A stretch of 64,000 nt of DNA from Okapia johnstoni. Lineage: Eukaryota; Chordata; Mammalia; Artiodactyla; Giraffidae. Below, one piece after another: positions 10,387-21,610 of this stretch; position 1 is the stretch's first letter, and every line of letters begins with the position of its first letter. Under the pieces are notes generated by a model. It was not told the DNA's origin, ran no database searches, and worked only from the letters and a program-made list of their open reading frames with translations. Location of the stretch: assembly GCA_024291935.2 (NCBI GenBank), contig CM044309.1, positions 6,758,001 through 6,822,000 on the forward strand, given 5' to 3'. Made by a program: the position numbers and the translations under genes.

Positions 10387-12249
10387 CAGTTCAGTTCAGT
10401 CACTCAGTCATGTCCGACTCTTTGCGACCTCATGAATCGCAGCATGCCAGACCTCTCTGTCCATCACCAACTCCCGGAGTCTACCCAAATCCATGTCCAT
10501 CAAGTCAGTGATGCCATCCAACCATCTCATCCTTTGTCGTCCCCTTCTCCTCCTGCCCCCAATCCTACACAGCATTAGGGTCTTTTCCAATGAGTCAACT
10601 CTTCGCATCAGGTGGCCAAAGTATTGGAGTTTCAGCTTCAACATCAGTCCTTCCAATGAACACCCAGGATTGATCTCCTTTAGGATGGATTGATTGGATC
10701 TCCTTGCAGTCCAAGGGACTCTCAAGAGTCTTCTCCAACATCACAGTTCAAAACCATCAATTCTGCGGCGCTCAGCTTTCTTCACCGTCCAACTCTCACA
10801 TTCATACACGACCACTGGAAAAACCACAGCCTTGACTAGACGGACTTTTGTTGGCAAAGTAATGTCTCTGCTTTTAAATATGTTATCTAGGTTGGCCATA
10901 ACCTTCCTTCCAAGGAGTAAGCGTCTTTTAATTTCATGGCTGCAGTCACCATCTGCAGTGATTCTGGAGCCCAAAAAAATAAAGTCTGACACTGTTTCCA
11001 CTGTTTCCCCATCTATTTCCCATGAAGTGATGGGACCAGATGCCATGATCTTAGTTTTCTGAACGTTGAGCTTTAAGCCAACTTTTTCACTCTCCTCTTT
11101 CACTTTCATCAAGAGGCTCTTTAGTTCTTCTTCACTTTCTGCCATAAGAGTGGTGTCATCTGCATATCTGAGGTTATTGATATTTCTCCCAGCAATCTTG
11201 ATTCCAGCTTGTGTTTCTTCCAGCCCAGCGTTTCTCATGATGTACTGTGCATATAAGTTAAATAAGTAGCGTGACAATATACAGCCTTGATGTACTCCTT
11301 TTCCTATTTGGAACCGGTCTGTTATTCCATGTCCAGTTCTAACTGCTGCTTCCTGACCTGCATACAGGTTTCTCAAGAGACAGGTCAGATGGTCTGGTAT
11401 TCCCATCTCTTTCAGAATTTTTCACAGTTTATTGTGATCCACACAGTCAAAGGCTTTGACATAGTCAATAAAGCAGAAATAGATGTTTTTCTGGAACTCT
11501 CTTGCTTTTTCGATGATCCATCGGATATTGGCAACTTGATCTCTGGTTCCTCTGCCTTTTCTAAAACCAGCTTGAACATCTGGAAGTTCACGGTTCACGT
11601 ATTGCTGAAGCCTGGCTTGGAGAATTTTGAGCATTACTTTACTAGCATGTGAGATGAGTGCAATTGTGCGGTAGTTTGAGCATTCTTTGGCATTGCCTTT
11701 CTTTGGGATTGGAATGAAAACTGACCTTTTCCAGTCCTGTGGCCACTGCTGAGTTTTCCAAATTAGCTGGCATATCGAGTGCAGCACTTTCACAGCATCA
11801 TCTTTCAGGATTTGAAATAGCTCAACTGGAATTCCATCACCTCCACTAGCTTTGTTCATAGTGATGCTTTCTAAGGCCCACTTGACTTCACTTTCCAGGA
11901 TGTCTGGCTCTAGGTGAGTGATCACACCATCGTGATTATCTGGGTTGTGACGATCTTTTTTGTACAGTTCTTCTGTGTATTCTTGCCACCTCTTCTTAAT
12001 ATCTTCTGCTTCTGTTAGGTCCATACCATTTCTGTCCTTTATCGAGCCTATCTTTGCATGAAATGTTCCTTTGGTATCTCTAATTTTCTTGAAGAGATCT
12101 CTAGTCTTTCCAATCTGTTGTTTTCCTCTATTTTTTTGCATTTATCACTGAGGAAGGCTTTCTTATCTCTCCTTGCTATTCTTTGGAATTCTGCGTTCAG
12201 ATGGGAATATCTGTCCTTTTCTCCTTTGCTTTTCGCTTCTCTTCTCTTC
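10387..12249 (-). mobile_element. BovB LINE, 5'-truncated, clean 11-bp TSD
   Basis: This antisense BovB runs from its 3' terminus (cagttcagtcactcagtcat) at the left to a truncation near 12249. The 11-bp tctgcaaggtt is present at 10376-10386 and again at 12250-12260, so it is one insertion event. It lacks the endonuclease and 5' UTR but keeps the linker and the whole reverse transcriptase. Confidence 0.93.
10408..12141 (-). pseudogene. BovB reverse transcriptase, two stop codons
   Basis: One continuous frame of 578 codons is interrupted only by two TGA codons, about 11419-11421 and 10735-10737. Both sit where related copies have Trp (the DHNKLW and FELWCW positions), so each is one base change. 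Order from the N-terminus: linker, GFRKGRGTRDQ, motif A in FIDYVKAFDCVDH, motif C with intact YADD, then the tail ending HEVAKSRT. A one-base deletion near 12108-12115 breaks the frame further upstream. The catalytic motifs survive, but the protein cannot be made whole and has no endonuclease. Confidence 0.88.
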
Positions 12250-12357
12250 TCTGCAAGGTTAAATCATCTAAAAGAAACAAAAATAGTTAGGGAACGGAAT
12301 CCTTGCTACTGAAAATTTCTAACACAGATGAGCCTCAGCCACATCACCATAGAGGCT

Positions 12358-12540
12358 GGGACTGCATTGGTGGTTTGGGGGTTAAAAATTCAGCTCCCAA
12401 TGTTGGAGACTCGGGCTTGATCCGGGGTCAGGGAACTAAGACCCCACAGGCCGCAGAGCAGCTAAGCCTGCACACCCCACCTAGAGAGCCCGCATGCTAC
12501 AACCAAGACCTGATACATAAAAAATAAATAAAAATATTTA
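12358..12540 (+). mobile_element. CHR-2-like SINE
   Basis: It starts gggactgcattggtggtttg, then 'tcagggaactaagacccc', 'gagagcccgcatgctacaac' and an aaaataaataaaa tail. It is a diverged but full-order copy. It lies directly before the L1 5' UTR block. Confidence 0.8.
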
Positions 12541-12569
12541 TTCACAGCCAGGTGAATAAATATTTTTAA

Positions 12570-13365
12570 AAATACATATACACATGAAAGGATTCTCGCA
12601 GAACACCTGCTTCACGCTAGCAGAGGACCGCAGACACCTAAAAATATAAGAAAGATCCCCATGCAAACAGGTAGGATGAAAGAAAAAAAGCAGGGAAAGG
12701 GAAGAGACTAGGAAGCAGAACAGGACTCTGGCAAAAATCTGAAGCGGGGGTGAGGTCCCTGCATCCGGAGAAGCCCTGTCCCCAGCGGGGGAGAACAGCT
12801 GGGCCGGAAGGGGATCTGCAGGGGCTCAGAGGGGAGCCCAGCCCCGGTCGATGGCAGAAAGGACGGACGGAGACCTTCTCAGATGTTCTGTGCCACAGCA
12901 CTGCGCCCCACCCCTACGACGAGCGACTGCCAGGGCGTACAGGGGGCTTGGGGCAGGAACTTACGGTTTGGAGAGCAGACCCAGGGAGGGGACCGCTGTT
13001 GGCTGTGAGGGAACGGGAGTGAGGAGCTCCACAGCCAGGAATGCTGGCAGAGGAAGCCTGGACAGTCACCGAGGCCAAGAGCCCTTCCGAGTGATGCAGA
13101 AAGGGCGGAGTCACCATGGCAACATGCCTTCTTACGCTCCATCCCTGCCTCCACAAGCACTACGGAGGGCTCCCCCCAGAGCTGGCTCACCCACCCCCTG
13201 CATCGCCTCTGCCGCCCCACTTTCCCCAAAAAGGGCGACCAACTCACCCCAACCACCGCCCGATGGGCTCTGTCTCATTCTGACCGCTACCCAGCACTCT
13301 CCTACCAAGGCAGCTAGCACGTCTCAATCACTACCTCATCTCCTTTCCACCTGACTGGCTCATGT
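12570..13365 (+). mobile_element. Orphan L1 5' UTR fragment, sense
   Basis: This GC-rich block opens with gattctcgcagaacacctgc and 'gcaaacaggtaggatgaaag'. The same phrases occur in antisense at 41.68-41.80 kb. Both blocks also share 'ggaccgctgttggc' and 'gccaggaatgct'. This is the 5' UTR of an ungulate-type L1. The extreme 5' bases and all of ORF1/ORF2 are absent. The 167-codon and 125-codon frames here are by-products of GC richness. Confidence 0.7.
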
Positions 13366-13621
13366 GATTTGGGAACCTCTGAAACGGATTTTGGTGGGAG
13401 AAGCACATGCAGAGGTGGGGATGAAACCAGAGCTCTGAGCCCTAGGGGCTGTGTGATTAAAGAAGAGCTGAAATCATTCTTCATGTGTCCACAGACGGTG
13501 AAGTGACACCTCCTAAATGTACAGCTTCCTAAGTTGAGCTCCGGTGAAACATATGAAAGAACAACTGCTCCTACAATTGGGACAGGTCTGGCTTTAGCAG
13601 CTGTGGGTTTTGTGGTCAGTT

Positions 13622-13785
13622 TTGTTGTTGTTGTTCAGTCACTCAGTCATGTCTGACTCTTTGCAACCCCAAGGACTACAAAACTCCAGACTTCCCTGTC
13701 CTTGAAAATATCTTCCGAATTTTGCTCAAACCCAAGTCCATTGAGTAGATGATGCTCTCCAACCATCTCACCTCCTTGTACTGTA
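13622..13785 (-). mobile_element. BovB 3' end, antisense, 160 bp
   Basis: It opens with a (TTG)n run, then ttcagtcactcagtcatgtc and continues to 'ccaaccatctcacctcc', where the copy is truncated. It carries only the 3' end of the element. Confidence 0.85.
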
Positions 13786-13837
13786 ATTTTTTAAAAAACC
13801 TATTTATCTATTTTTTCATGTTCTTTCTTCATATATT

Positions 13838-14352
13838 AGTTTTCTACTGCTGTAGATCAAACTTAGCAGCTTAACACAGCACACATCTGTTATCTCATAG
13901 TTCCTGTGGGTCAGGAGTTCAGACAGCCTAAGCTACATCCACTGCAGGCCTGAACTTACGGATGTCTGCAAGTATTTTTGTCACATCTGGACACTTGGCT
14001 GAGGAAGGCTTCACTTAGGCTCACTTAAGCTGTTGGCAGAAGCCAGTTCCTTGTAACTGTGAGAATGAAGATCTCAGTTTCTTGCTGTCAACTGGAGACT
14101 GCTTCTTGCCACATGGCTCTCTTAATTCTTTAAAGCCTGCAAGAGAGAGAGTCTTTAGAATAAGTCTGCTAACAAAATAGAGCTTTATATAACAATCATG
14201 GGAATGCCATCCCATCACCTTTGCCATATTCCATTGTTTAGAAGCAAGTCACAGGTACCACTCACCCTCAAGTGGAGGGGATTATATAAGGGTAAGAACA
14301 TCAGGGCTTGGAAATAATTGGGGTCATCTTAAAGTCTGTTCTCCACAGTCTG
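13838..14352 (-). mobile_element. MaLR LTR (MLT1-like), antisense
   Basis: The opening tattagttttctactgctgt and 'aacttagcagcttaacacag' give the complement of an MLT1 3' end. The interior keeps 'ccatcacctttgccatattc' and 'gaagcaagtcacaggtacc'. The right edge keeps 'catcttaaagtctgttctcc'. This is an old solo LTR of the ERVL-MaLR group, without internal retroviral sequence. Confidence 0.6.
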
Positions 14353-14594
14353 CCCCTTGACCTCTAATGATTTATTGATACACCCCTCTCACAAGCAAAA
14401 CACATTCACTCCCCTCCCAAGATTCCTCTTATACCATCCTGTCATAGTATCCTAACATAACGTCAGTTCAAAGCCAAAATTTCCATCTCTAATTCAGGTC
14501 CAGTTGAAGATGACAGTCTTGGAAGTAATTCATCAGGTATAGTTCCTGGGACATAATTCCTCTCCATCTGTGGATCTGTGAAACTAAAGAACAA

Positions 14595-14788
14595 GTTGTT
14601 GTTGCTGTGCAGCCACCAAGTCATGTCCAACTCTTTGTAACCCCATGGACTGCAGCATCACCAACTCAGTGGACATGAATTTGAGCAAACTCAAAGAGAT
14701 AGTGAAGGGTAGGGAAGGACAGGACTGGGGTGCTGCAGTCCATGAAGTTGCAAAGAGAGGGGCACAACTTACTGACTGAACAACAACA
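14595..14788. mobile_element. Head-to-head BovB 3' ends
   Basis: Positions 14595-14656 are antisense BovB 3' terminus (ccaagtcatgtccaactctt). From 14657 the strand flips to sense: 'gtggacatgaatttgagcaa' through 'tactgactgaacaacaac'. The two halves form a partial inverted repeat with both outer ends being BovB 3' ends. This is the arrangement also seen at 5233-6510, with a breakpoint at nearly the same element position. Confidence 0.8.
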
Positions 14789-14796
14789 TTGTGGTG

Positions 14797-15003
14797 TTTA
14801 TTCACTCAGTCACGTCCAACTCTTTGTGACCCCTAGGACTGTAGCCAGCCAGTCTCCTCTGTCCATGGGATTTCCCAGGCAAGATTACTGGAGTGGTTGC
14901 CATTTCCTCCTCCAGGGGATCTTTCCGACCTAGGGACTGAACCCACGTCTCCTGTGTCTCTTGCATTGTCAGGCAGATTCTTTACTGCTGAACCACCTGA
15001 GAA
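14797..15003 (-). mobile_element. Bov-tA SINE, antisense
   Basis: Complete in antisense: ttcactcagtcacgtccaac at the left, 'gattactggagtggttgcc' in the middle, and the reversed tRNA-like head ending 'ctgctgaaccacctgagaag'. Confidence 0.85.
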
Positions 15004-15031
15004 GAACAACGGCATCATGAGACAACTTAGT

Positions 15032-15111
15032 CCCTGGCGCTAGCTATGTGCCCTCGGGTGACTCAGCCACCCCCTGGCACTAGCTGTGTGCCCTCGGGTG
15101 ACTCAGCCACC
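15032..15111. repeat. 40-bp tandem duplication with AP-1-like sites
   Basis: Two adjacent 40-bp copies (15032-15071 and 15072-15111) differ at two positions. Each ends with gtgactcagccac. The core TGACTCAGC, an AP-1/Maf-type site, falls at 15059-15067 and 15099-15107. It is not part of a mobile element that I recognise. Binding is inference from the motif only. Confidence 0.85.
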
Positions 15112-15667
15112 GTTCTTGTTCCTCCTTGTTCCGCCTCACAGACTTGAAAGACAAACCCCATTTTTCATTATGGAGAATGAAACCCTTTTCCTTCGTGAAT
15201 TTCTCTTCCCTTTGTGTTTAAATATCCAATATCTTGATCACTCCCCATTTATTTCTTCATCCCTTTTCTTAGATATGTCCTTTGTTTCACTGTTTTCCTT
15301 TGCCTCATTTGATCCTACAGGCGACTCACTTAAGCTTCTTTCTTATTCCTAATCATTTGCTTCTTAAATTGCATGCTCATGAAAACACAACATACACACA
15401 GAAGTGCTCGTTCCCTAATAGCAGTTTTACTGTTACCATGGAGACGTATCGGTTTCTTATCAAGTGAGGGAGATGAGTCATGACTCATGAAGATTTGTTT
15501 CACTTTATATTTAATTATTCCATTTTTAACATCTGTGGCAAAAGTGGATACTTTGTTTTCAATATATTTTCAGTTAAACTTTGTTTCTTTTAAAGACAGC
15601 ATTTCTTTATCACTCCAAAACTGCAGTGTAACAGTCTAATGCTATTAGGGCTGTTGTACTAGTAATT
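15112..15667. other. Single-copy DNA, no gene seen
   Basis: T-rich DNA with several short open frames (61-88 codons) of low complexity. I recognise no repeat and no domain. Confidence 0.45.
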
Positions 15668-15872
15668 TGGGCTTTCCTGATGGCCCTGCGGTAAAGAACT
15701 CACCTGCCAATGCAGGAGGCGTGGGTTCAATCCCTGGGTCAGGAGGGTCCCCTGGAGAAGGAAATGCAGTATTTTTGCCTGGAAAATCCCATGGACATAG
15801 GAGCCTGCTAAGCTACAGTCCAGAGGGTTGCAAAGAGTTGGATACAACTTAGTTACTAAATAACAACAATTA
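15668..15872 (+). mobile_element. Bov-tA SINE
   Basis: gggctttcctgatggccctg head, then 'gggttcaatccctgggtcag', then a tail reading 'tggatacaacttagttac' and an AACAACAAT end. It is full length with a short internal deletion in the 'gcaacccactcc' region. Confidence 0.88.
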
Positions 15873-16800
15873 ATAAGTTGGTTTCTAAACAAGTTGATGA
15901 AGTTTAAATACGTATAAATTTTTGGTACTCTCATATGCTGTGTGTTTATTAATCAATATACTCACCTGCAAAAGTATACATTATTATTAGGGATTCTTCT
16001 AATTAATCACTCGATGTGTGTGCCCATTCTTGCCTACCAACTCCTGTGATTCACTTAAATGAAGAAATTTGGGAAATATCACTAAATCAAAGTAGTATTC
16101 CAATAGCATTTACCAAGTCTTGGAGGCAATTCAATGTTTTTACATCTCTTTACATTTCTGGATCAGTTTTCAAAGCATTCACATATGTGACAGGGTATGA
16201 GCATTCAACCTGCTTTATTATAGATACAACTGTTTTGCTCATCTTTCTTTTCTGTGATGCATTAGAGAGACAGAATGCATATATTTCTTCACATTTCCTA
16301 AGAGTATTTGAAGTTTCAGATTTTTTTTTTACTTTCAAAGAAATAAAGCATTTTTGTTTGGTATTAATTCTAACTCTGAGTTTAAGGGACCAATAAAGCA
16401 AATGGAAGCAATGGAAACGGAGAGCTTTGGTGGGAAGGTGTGTTCATGCGATAGAACAGAGGAGATAGTGAGGGAGTCAGAGAGAAAGAGCAAGTCAGCT
16501 GGGGCTGGAGAATCTGAGGAAGAATGGTCTTGGCTTGAAACAAAGCAGGTAAATAGACCCAGCCAAGGACCATACTAAAGGTATTGTTTAGATCATGGCT
16601 TTACATGGCTCCAAGAACATATCCAAATCCCAGAGCCTTCACAAACTGAAAGAGGGGCCTCTAGGACAAGTAGGAGAATGGTAGTGAGAAAGCCTCTTGC
16701 CAGAACTTTGGGGGCTAAACTGAATAATCTTCAGACCTTTGTCCTAGGATAGGTAACTTAGATGTGGGACACCAAGTTGAGCATATATCTCTGAACTTCA
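15873..16800. other. Single-copy AT-rich DNA
   Basis: I see no recognisable repeat. The 126-codon frame at 16016-16396 and the overlapping antisense frame are rich in F, I and S, as expected of AT-rich DNA. They show no domain or signal I can name. Confidence 0.45.
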
Positions 16801-16805
16801 CAAAA

Positions 16806-17090
16806 GCATGGTGCAGTGGGTTGTATAGATGAAGTCACAGAACAACGTGGTTGGGAGCACAGACTCGGGAGTGGAGGAGATTTAGACTCTCATTCTGTGT
16901 TTTTTCCCTTAGAATATGGGTTAAACAAGTCACGTTTTATTTCTTTAAGCCTCTCTTTTTCCATCTGGAAAAAAAGTAGAGAAAGAAGCTTTACAGGGTT
17001 GTTGCAATGATTAAGCAAGTTCAATCAAGTAGAGAACATAACCCAAAGCCTGAATCAAAGTAAATACTCAATAAGTATTTTTGGTATCAT
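16806..17090 (+). repeat. MIR SINE
   Basis: The MIR order is visible in sense: 'acagactcgggagtggagg', 'aacaagtcacgttttatttc', 'gggttgttgcaatgattaag', and the 3' 'aaatactcaataagtatt'. Confidence 0.75.
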
Positions 17091-18820
17091 TAGTTAAAGT
17101 AGAAAGAGATCAAGTGATTTGTTCAGGGTGATGTGTCCAGCTGGTAGCAGCACGAGGGATCTTTCCACAGTACTTCTGGACCACCAAGAGGACATCCCTT
17201 CTGCAAACTGGAAGCATCACTGGAAAGCCTCCTTCAGGTTTTACCAACCTAACTGATGATGCCTAAGAGAGTACACTTGATTCATGTTTTCTCACATAGA
17301 CTCAATCAAGAAAGCAGATTGTTTGCTCAGTCATTTTGCCTGCCTTCACCGAAAGAGTAATGTCTATGAGAATTAGAGGTATATAACCTGGAAGCCAAGG
17401 CCCTTTGTCATTTGTCCCGAAACTTGCTTATTAGAAATTTGTAATCATGATGTTGACTGGATGACACTAGTTCCTGTGTCTTGAGTCCTGAAGGCACAAA
17501 ATTGCCAGGATTTTCACAAAATTCATCAGCCCTGTCAGGTATATTTTCCAGACTCCTAATGAAAGAGATTTTTGTTTTGTTGGTTTCCTGTTTCCATTTG
17601 CTAGAATATGGCTATATGATAAACACTTCATCTTTTGATCACACTTCAAATTTTACATATTCCATTTCATATTAATCCAGTCTGTTGTAAACAAAGACAG
17701 ATGTCCTTAAATATAATAGCAAAGTTATATATGTTTAGTTTTCTCTTCATCAATAAGAGAAACTATTTCAGACTCAAGTCATGGAGTGACAACTATTATC
17801 TATTGCATGATTTTAATATCCCTTTCCCCTAACACTGATTCGGGGTGAAATAATACTTGTGAAATATAATTTGGAGTAATAATGATATTTCCACAAAGAT
17901 TTTTCAAAGAAACATAAAATAAACAGGAGAAAATGTTCTAGGAGACAACAAAAAAGAATCACAGATTGAGAAACTGTGATGTAATTTTTTGAGTATTTCC
18001 ATGGCACAACAGTAAAGAGAAGAAATTCTCAACAACAATTTATAAAGAATTTCACTTGTAACATTTGCTTTATGTCAAGAATCCCTGTACTCCCATAGGG
18101 TTTTACTTTGTAACTGTGCTAAAACACTTATTACAGTGCAGTTTGAATTATATGCAATGTCTTTTATTCGAAAAGATATCTTATTTGACTTTGCATCTCT
18201 GTTTAAGCACTATCCTTAACACAGAGAAGGGTTTCAGTGAATGTTGAGGACTTAAAGTGAATTTGAAGAGGTTTTTAAAGTGTAGATTTTAAGAAAGTAA
18301 TCCAGGAAGAATTGCTTTTGTTACAATACAATATGACATAACAGAAGAGCAGTTTTGAACTTTAGTCAACTAAATCACCTAAGAGGAGTAAAAATACTCT
18401 GTGATTGTGCATTTTGACTGAACAAAAATTATTTTCAACAAATTTATTAATTATTCCCTAAGTCATATACATGGCTAACCTTAAATAATCCATATGTGGT
18501 TTGTGACAGACCATGTATTCTTATAATATTAAGAATACGAGAAATTATATTTTTGATTACCAATGATGATAACTCAGGATAACTGTTAACACCTATTACT
18601 TGTTGAACACTATTCTAGGTGATTATGATGATTTCTGATATCAACTACCCAGAGTTTGGCCAAAGTTCACAGGTTCAGAGGACAGTCCTAAACAAGACTA
18701 TCCTTGCTTAAGACACCAGCCCAACTTTAGAGGTCCTCAGAGAGCTATAGAGGTCCTCAGGAGTCAGACGACATGGCCAAATTTAGGGATTTCCACTACC
18801 CCCTCAGGTTTAATCTGCTA
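17091..18820. other. Single-copy AT-rich DNA
   Basis: No mobile element is recognisable apart from a possible MIR trace near 18580-18650. Open frames are all 60-65 codons and look random. Confidence 0.45.
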
Positions 18821-18822
18821 AA

Positions 18823-19074
18823 TCACTTCAGTCATGTCCGACTCTGTGCAACCCCATAGATGGCAGCCCACCAGGCTCCCCCGTCCCTGGGATTCTCCAG
18901 GCAAGAACACTGGAGGGGGTTGCCATTTCCTTCTCCAATGCATGAAAATGAAGTCACTTCAGTCGTGTCCGACTCTGTGCGACCCCATAGACGGCAGCCT
19001 ACCAGGCTCCTCCGTCCATGGGATTTTCCAGGCAAGAGTACTACAGTGGGTTGCCATTGCCTTCTCCATTATTA
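18823..19074 (-). mobile_element. BOV-A2 SINE (Bov-A dimer), antisense
   Basis: Two Bov-A monomers lie in tandem, each opening cacttcagtcatgtccgact (18825) or cacttcagtcgtgtccgact (18956) and each ending 'gccattTccttctcc' or similar. They are joined by 'aatgcatgaaaatgaagt'. There is no tRNA-like head; this is the dimeric BOV-A2 layout. Confidence 0.9.
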
Positions 19075-19139
19075 AGTGAAGTCAGTTCTTATTAGTAGCT
19101 TTTGAAAAAAATGTACCGTGGCAGGAAAAATGCCTAGTA

Positions 19140-19985
19140 ATTTGGTGTGATCATTTCTTTAACATTTGAACTTTGCATTTTTAGATCTCAAGTGAACAGA
19201 GTTGAGTTAACTTTGCTTCTTATTTTATTATACATTAAAACTTATCCATTTAAGGCTCTGTGTTATTTTATTTATTTATTTTATTCTCTCTTAGCCCCCA
19301 TCACCACCCTTCTAATAGTTGACCACTGTATTATGTTTAATGTGTATCCTCTTTTGCTATGCATTCTTGTAAAGTGTGATCTGACTGGTGAGCAATATTT
19401 TTAATTAGATGAATTGTGTGATGTATTTAATTTTTACTCTTCCTTTTTTACAGGCATATTTTTAAAATACGTTCATTTCTATGTGTTCTAAGTCATTGCT
19501 CCTAATTGCTTCATGATGATGCAAGATGTGTGCCACACTTTACCTATCAGTATTACCCATGAGAGACACCCAGGTTGCTTCTAATTCCCAAAACAATGGT
19601 ATTGCAATAGCATTCCATTTATATATGTCTCCTTATGGACTTATGAAAGAATTTCTTTGGGTTATATATTCAGGAGAAGATTTTATTGGTTCAAATGCAT
19701 GCATATGCTTAATTTGGGTGACTATTTCCACAGTGCTCTCTGAATTGCTGCCCTGTTTCACATTCCCTCCAGCAGAGCAAAACGGTTCTTATATTCTCCC
19801 ATACTGATCGAGAGTTGGCATATCTATCTTGGCTATTATTCACTATCAGGCTATTAGTGAAAAGTGATATCTTACCTCAATTTGTACTTCTTATTATTAA
19901 TAATTTACACCTCTTCAGATATTAGACTTAGTTTCCTTTTCTGTAAATTGCTTGTTCGTATCTTGTATAGCTTTCTATTGGTTTT
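19140..19985 (-). mobile_element. Old L1 3' region, antisense
   Basis: Phrases such as 'gagagacacccaggttgctt', 'tatgtctccttatggactta' and 'cattccctccagcagagc' are the complement of the 3' end of mammalian L1M-type elements. The copy is heavily diverged and no frame survives. Confidence 0.65.
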
Positions 19986-20068
19986 TTTTTCTTTGATGAA
20001 GAAAAAAATTTGATTTGATGAAGGTCTTGGACATTCTCATTGCTAGTGCTTTGTCATTCGACAGTGCA

Positions 20069-20279
20069 AGGCTTTCTTGGGGGCTCAGATGGTAAAGAAT
20101 CTGCCTGCAGTGGGGAATACCTGGGTTCCATCCCTGGGTTGGGAAGATCCCCTGGAGAAAGGAATGGCTACCCACTCCAGTATTCTTGCCTGGAGAATCC
20201 CATGGACAGAGGAGCCTGGCCTACAGTCCATGGGGTCGCAGAGAGTCGGGCGGGACTGCACAACTAACACCTTCACTTT
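20069..20279 (+). mobile_element. Bov-tA SINE
   Basis: The head reads ggctttcttgggggctcaga, the middle 'gggttgggaagatcccctgg', and the tail 'agagtcgggcgggactgcac' then 'ctaacaccttcactttc'. Full length. Confidence 0.9.
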
Positions 20280-20327
20280 CATGGAGTCTTCCATACACCT
20301 TCTGTCTGGTATATCTGTCCATGGAAC

Positions 20328-20600
20328 CCGTATTAGTTTCCTAGAAATTCCACAACAAAGCATACAAACTGGATGACTTGAAACAACAGAAATTGATTAT
20401 CTCACAGGTTTTAAGCTTTGAAGTCTTAACTCAAAGTGTTGGCTCCCTCTGAAGGCTCTAAGAAAAGATTCTGCCTTGCCTCTTTTAGCTTCTGGGAGCT
20501 CGTGATGTTCCCTGGCTTGTAGCAACATAACGGTAATCTCTGCCTTGACTGTCACACGGCCATTCTTCCTCCGTTTGTCCCTGTGCATTTGTGTTCACAT
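20328..20600 (-). mobile_element. MLT1-like LTR, left part, antisense
   Basis: It opens 'tattagtttcctagaaattc' and keeps 'cctctgaaggctctaaga', 'cttgcctcttttagcttctg' and 'ttccctggcttgtagcaac'. This is the antisense 3' two-thirds of an MLT1-type MaLR LTR. The likely missing remainder appears at 22048-22145, beyond the younger insertions. Confidence 0.65.
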
Positions 20601-20604
20601 GGTC

Positions 20605-20965
20605 TTACTCCATCCATGCTGCAATAACAAAACTCCACAAACTAGGTGACATAAAAAACTGGCATTTATTTCGCACAGTTCTGGAAGCTGGAAGTCTAAG
20701 ATCAGGGGCAAGTGTGGCCGGGTAGGTGAGAGCTCTCCTCCAGGTTTCAAACTTCCTACTGTTTCCTCACATGGTATAAGGGGCCAGCTAGCTCACTGGA
20801 GCCTCTTTTATAATGAAATTAATTCCATTCATGACAGTTCCACCTGCACAGCCTAAGTACCTTCTAAAGGCCCCACTTTCTAATATTATCACACCGGTCT
20901 TTAGAATTTCAACATGTGAACTTTTCAAGAACACAAAGATTAGGACCACATCACATGGCAACAGT
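20605..20965 (-). mobile_element. MaLR LTR (MST/MLT-like), antisense
   Basis: Order: 'tgctgcaataacaaaactcc', 'cgcacagttctggaagctgg', 'taatgaaattaattccattc', 'aaaggccccactttctaat'. This is the antisense pattern of an MST/MLT LTR, sitting directly against the MLT1-like LTR. Positions 20665-20745 have an inverted counterpart at about 22168-22246. Confidence 0.6.
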
Positions 20966-20973
20966 GATTGGGT

Positions 20974-21575
20974 TTGTTGTTCAGTCGCTAAGTTGTGTCT
21001 GACTCCTTGTGACCACAGGGACTGCAGCGCACCGGCCTTCCCTGTCCTTCACTATCTGCTACAGTTTGCTCAGACTCACGTCCATTGTGTTGATGATGCC
21101 ATCCATCCATCTCATCCTCTATCGCCACCTTCTCCTTACGCCCTCAGTCATTCCCAGGATCAGGGTCTTTTCCAATGAGTCGGCTCTTCATGTTAGGTGG
21201 CCAATTATTGGAGCTTCAGCTTCAGTATCAGTCCTTCCAATGAATATTCATGATTCATTTCCTTTAGGATTGACTGGTTTGATCTCCTTATTATCCAAAG
21301 GACTATCAAGAGTCATCTCCAGCACCACAGTTCAAAAGCATCAATTCTTCGATGCACCAGCCGTCTTCGATGGCCCAACTCCGATATCCGTATGTGACTA
21401 CTGTTAAAGCCATAGTTTTGATCATATGGATCTTTGTTGGCAAAGTGACATCTTTGCTTTTTAACATGTTGTCTAGATTTGTCATAGTTTTTCTTCCAAG
21501 GAGAAAGAGTCTTTTTAATTTTGTGACTACAGTCATCATCCACAGTGACTTTGGAGCCCAAGAAAATAAAATATG
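20974..21575 (-). mobile_element. BovB LINE 3' part, antisense
   Basis: It opens ttgttgttcagtcgctaagt and continues antisense to 'ggagcccaagaaaataaaat'. It is diverged. The reverse transcriptase tail is recognisable only in pieces on the minus strand (for example the segment ending LTVVTYGYRSW). No intact catalytic region is included. Confidence 0.85.
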
Positions 21576-21610
21576 CTATTGGGTTTAGGGTGCACCATAA
21601 CTCAATATGT

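Noticed and set aside
12638..13354. 167-, 125- and 90-codon frames, possible CpG-island gene.
   Set aside because: Same reason: an L1 5' UTR fragment, with no splice structure or protein motif.
16016..16401. 126-codon open frame in single-copy DNA.
   Set aside because: F/I/S-rich composition typical of AT-rich DNA, with a similar-sized open frame on the opposite strand and no recognisable domain.
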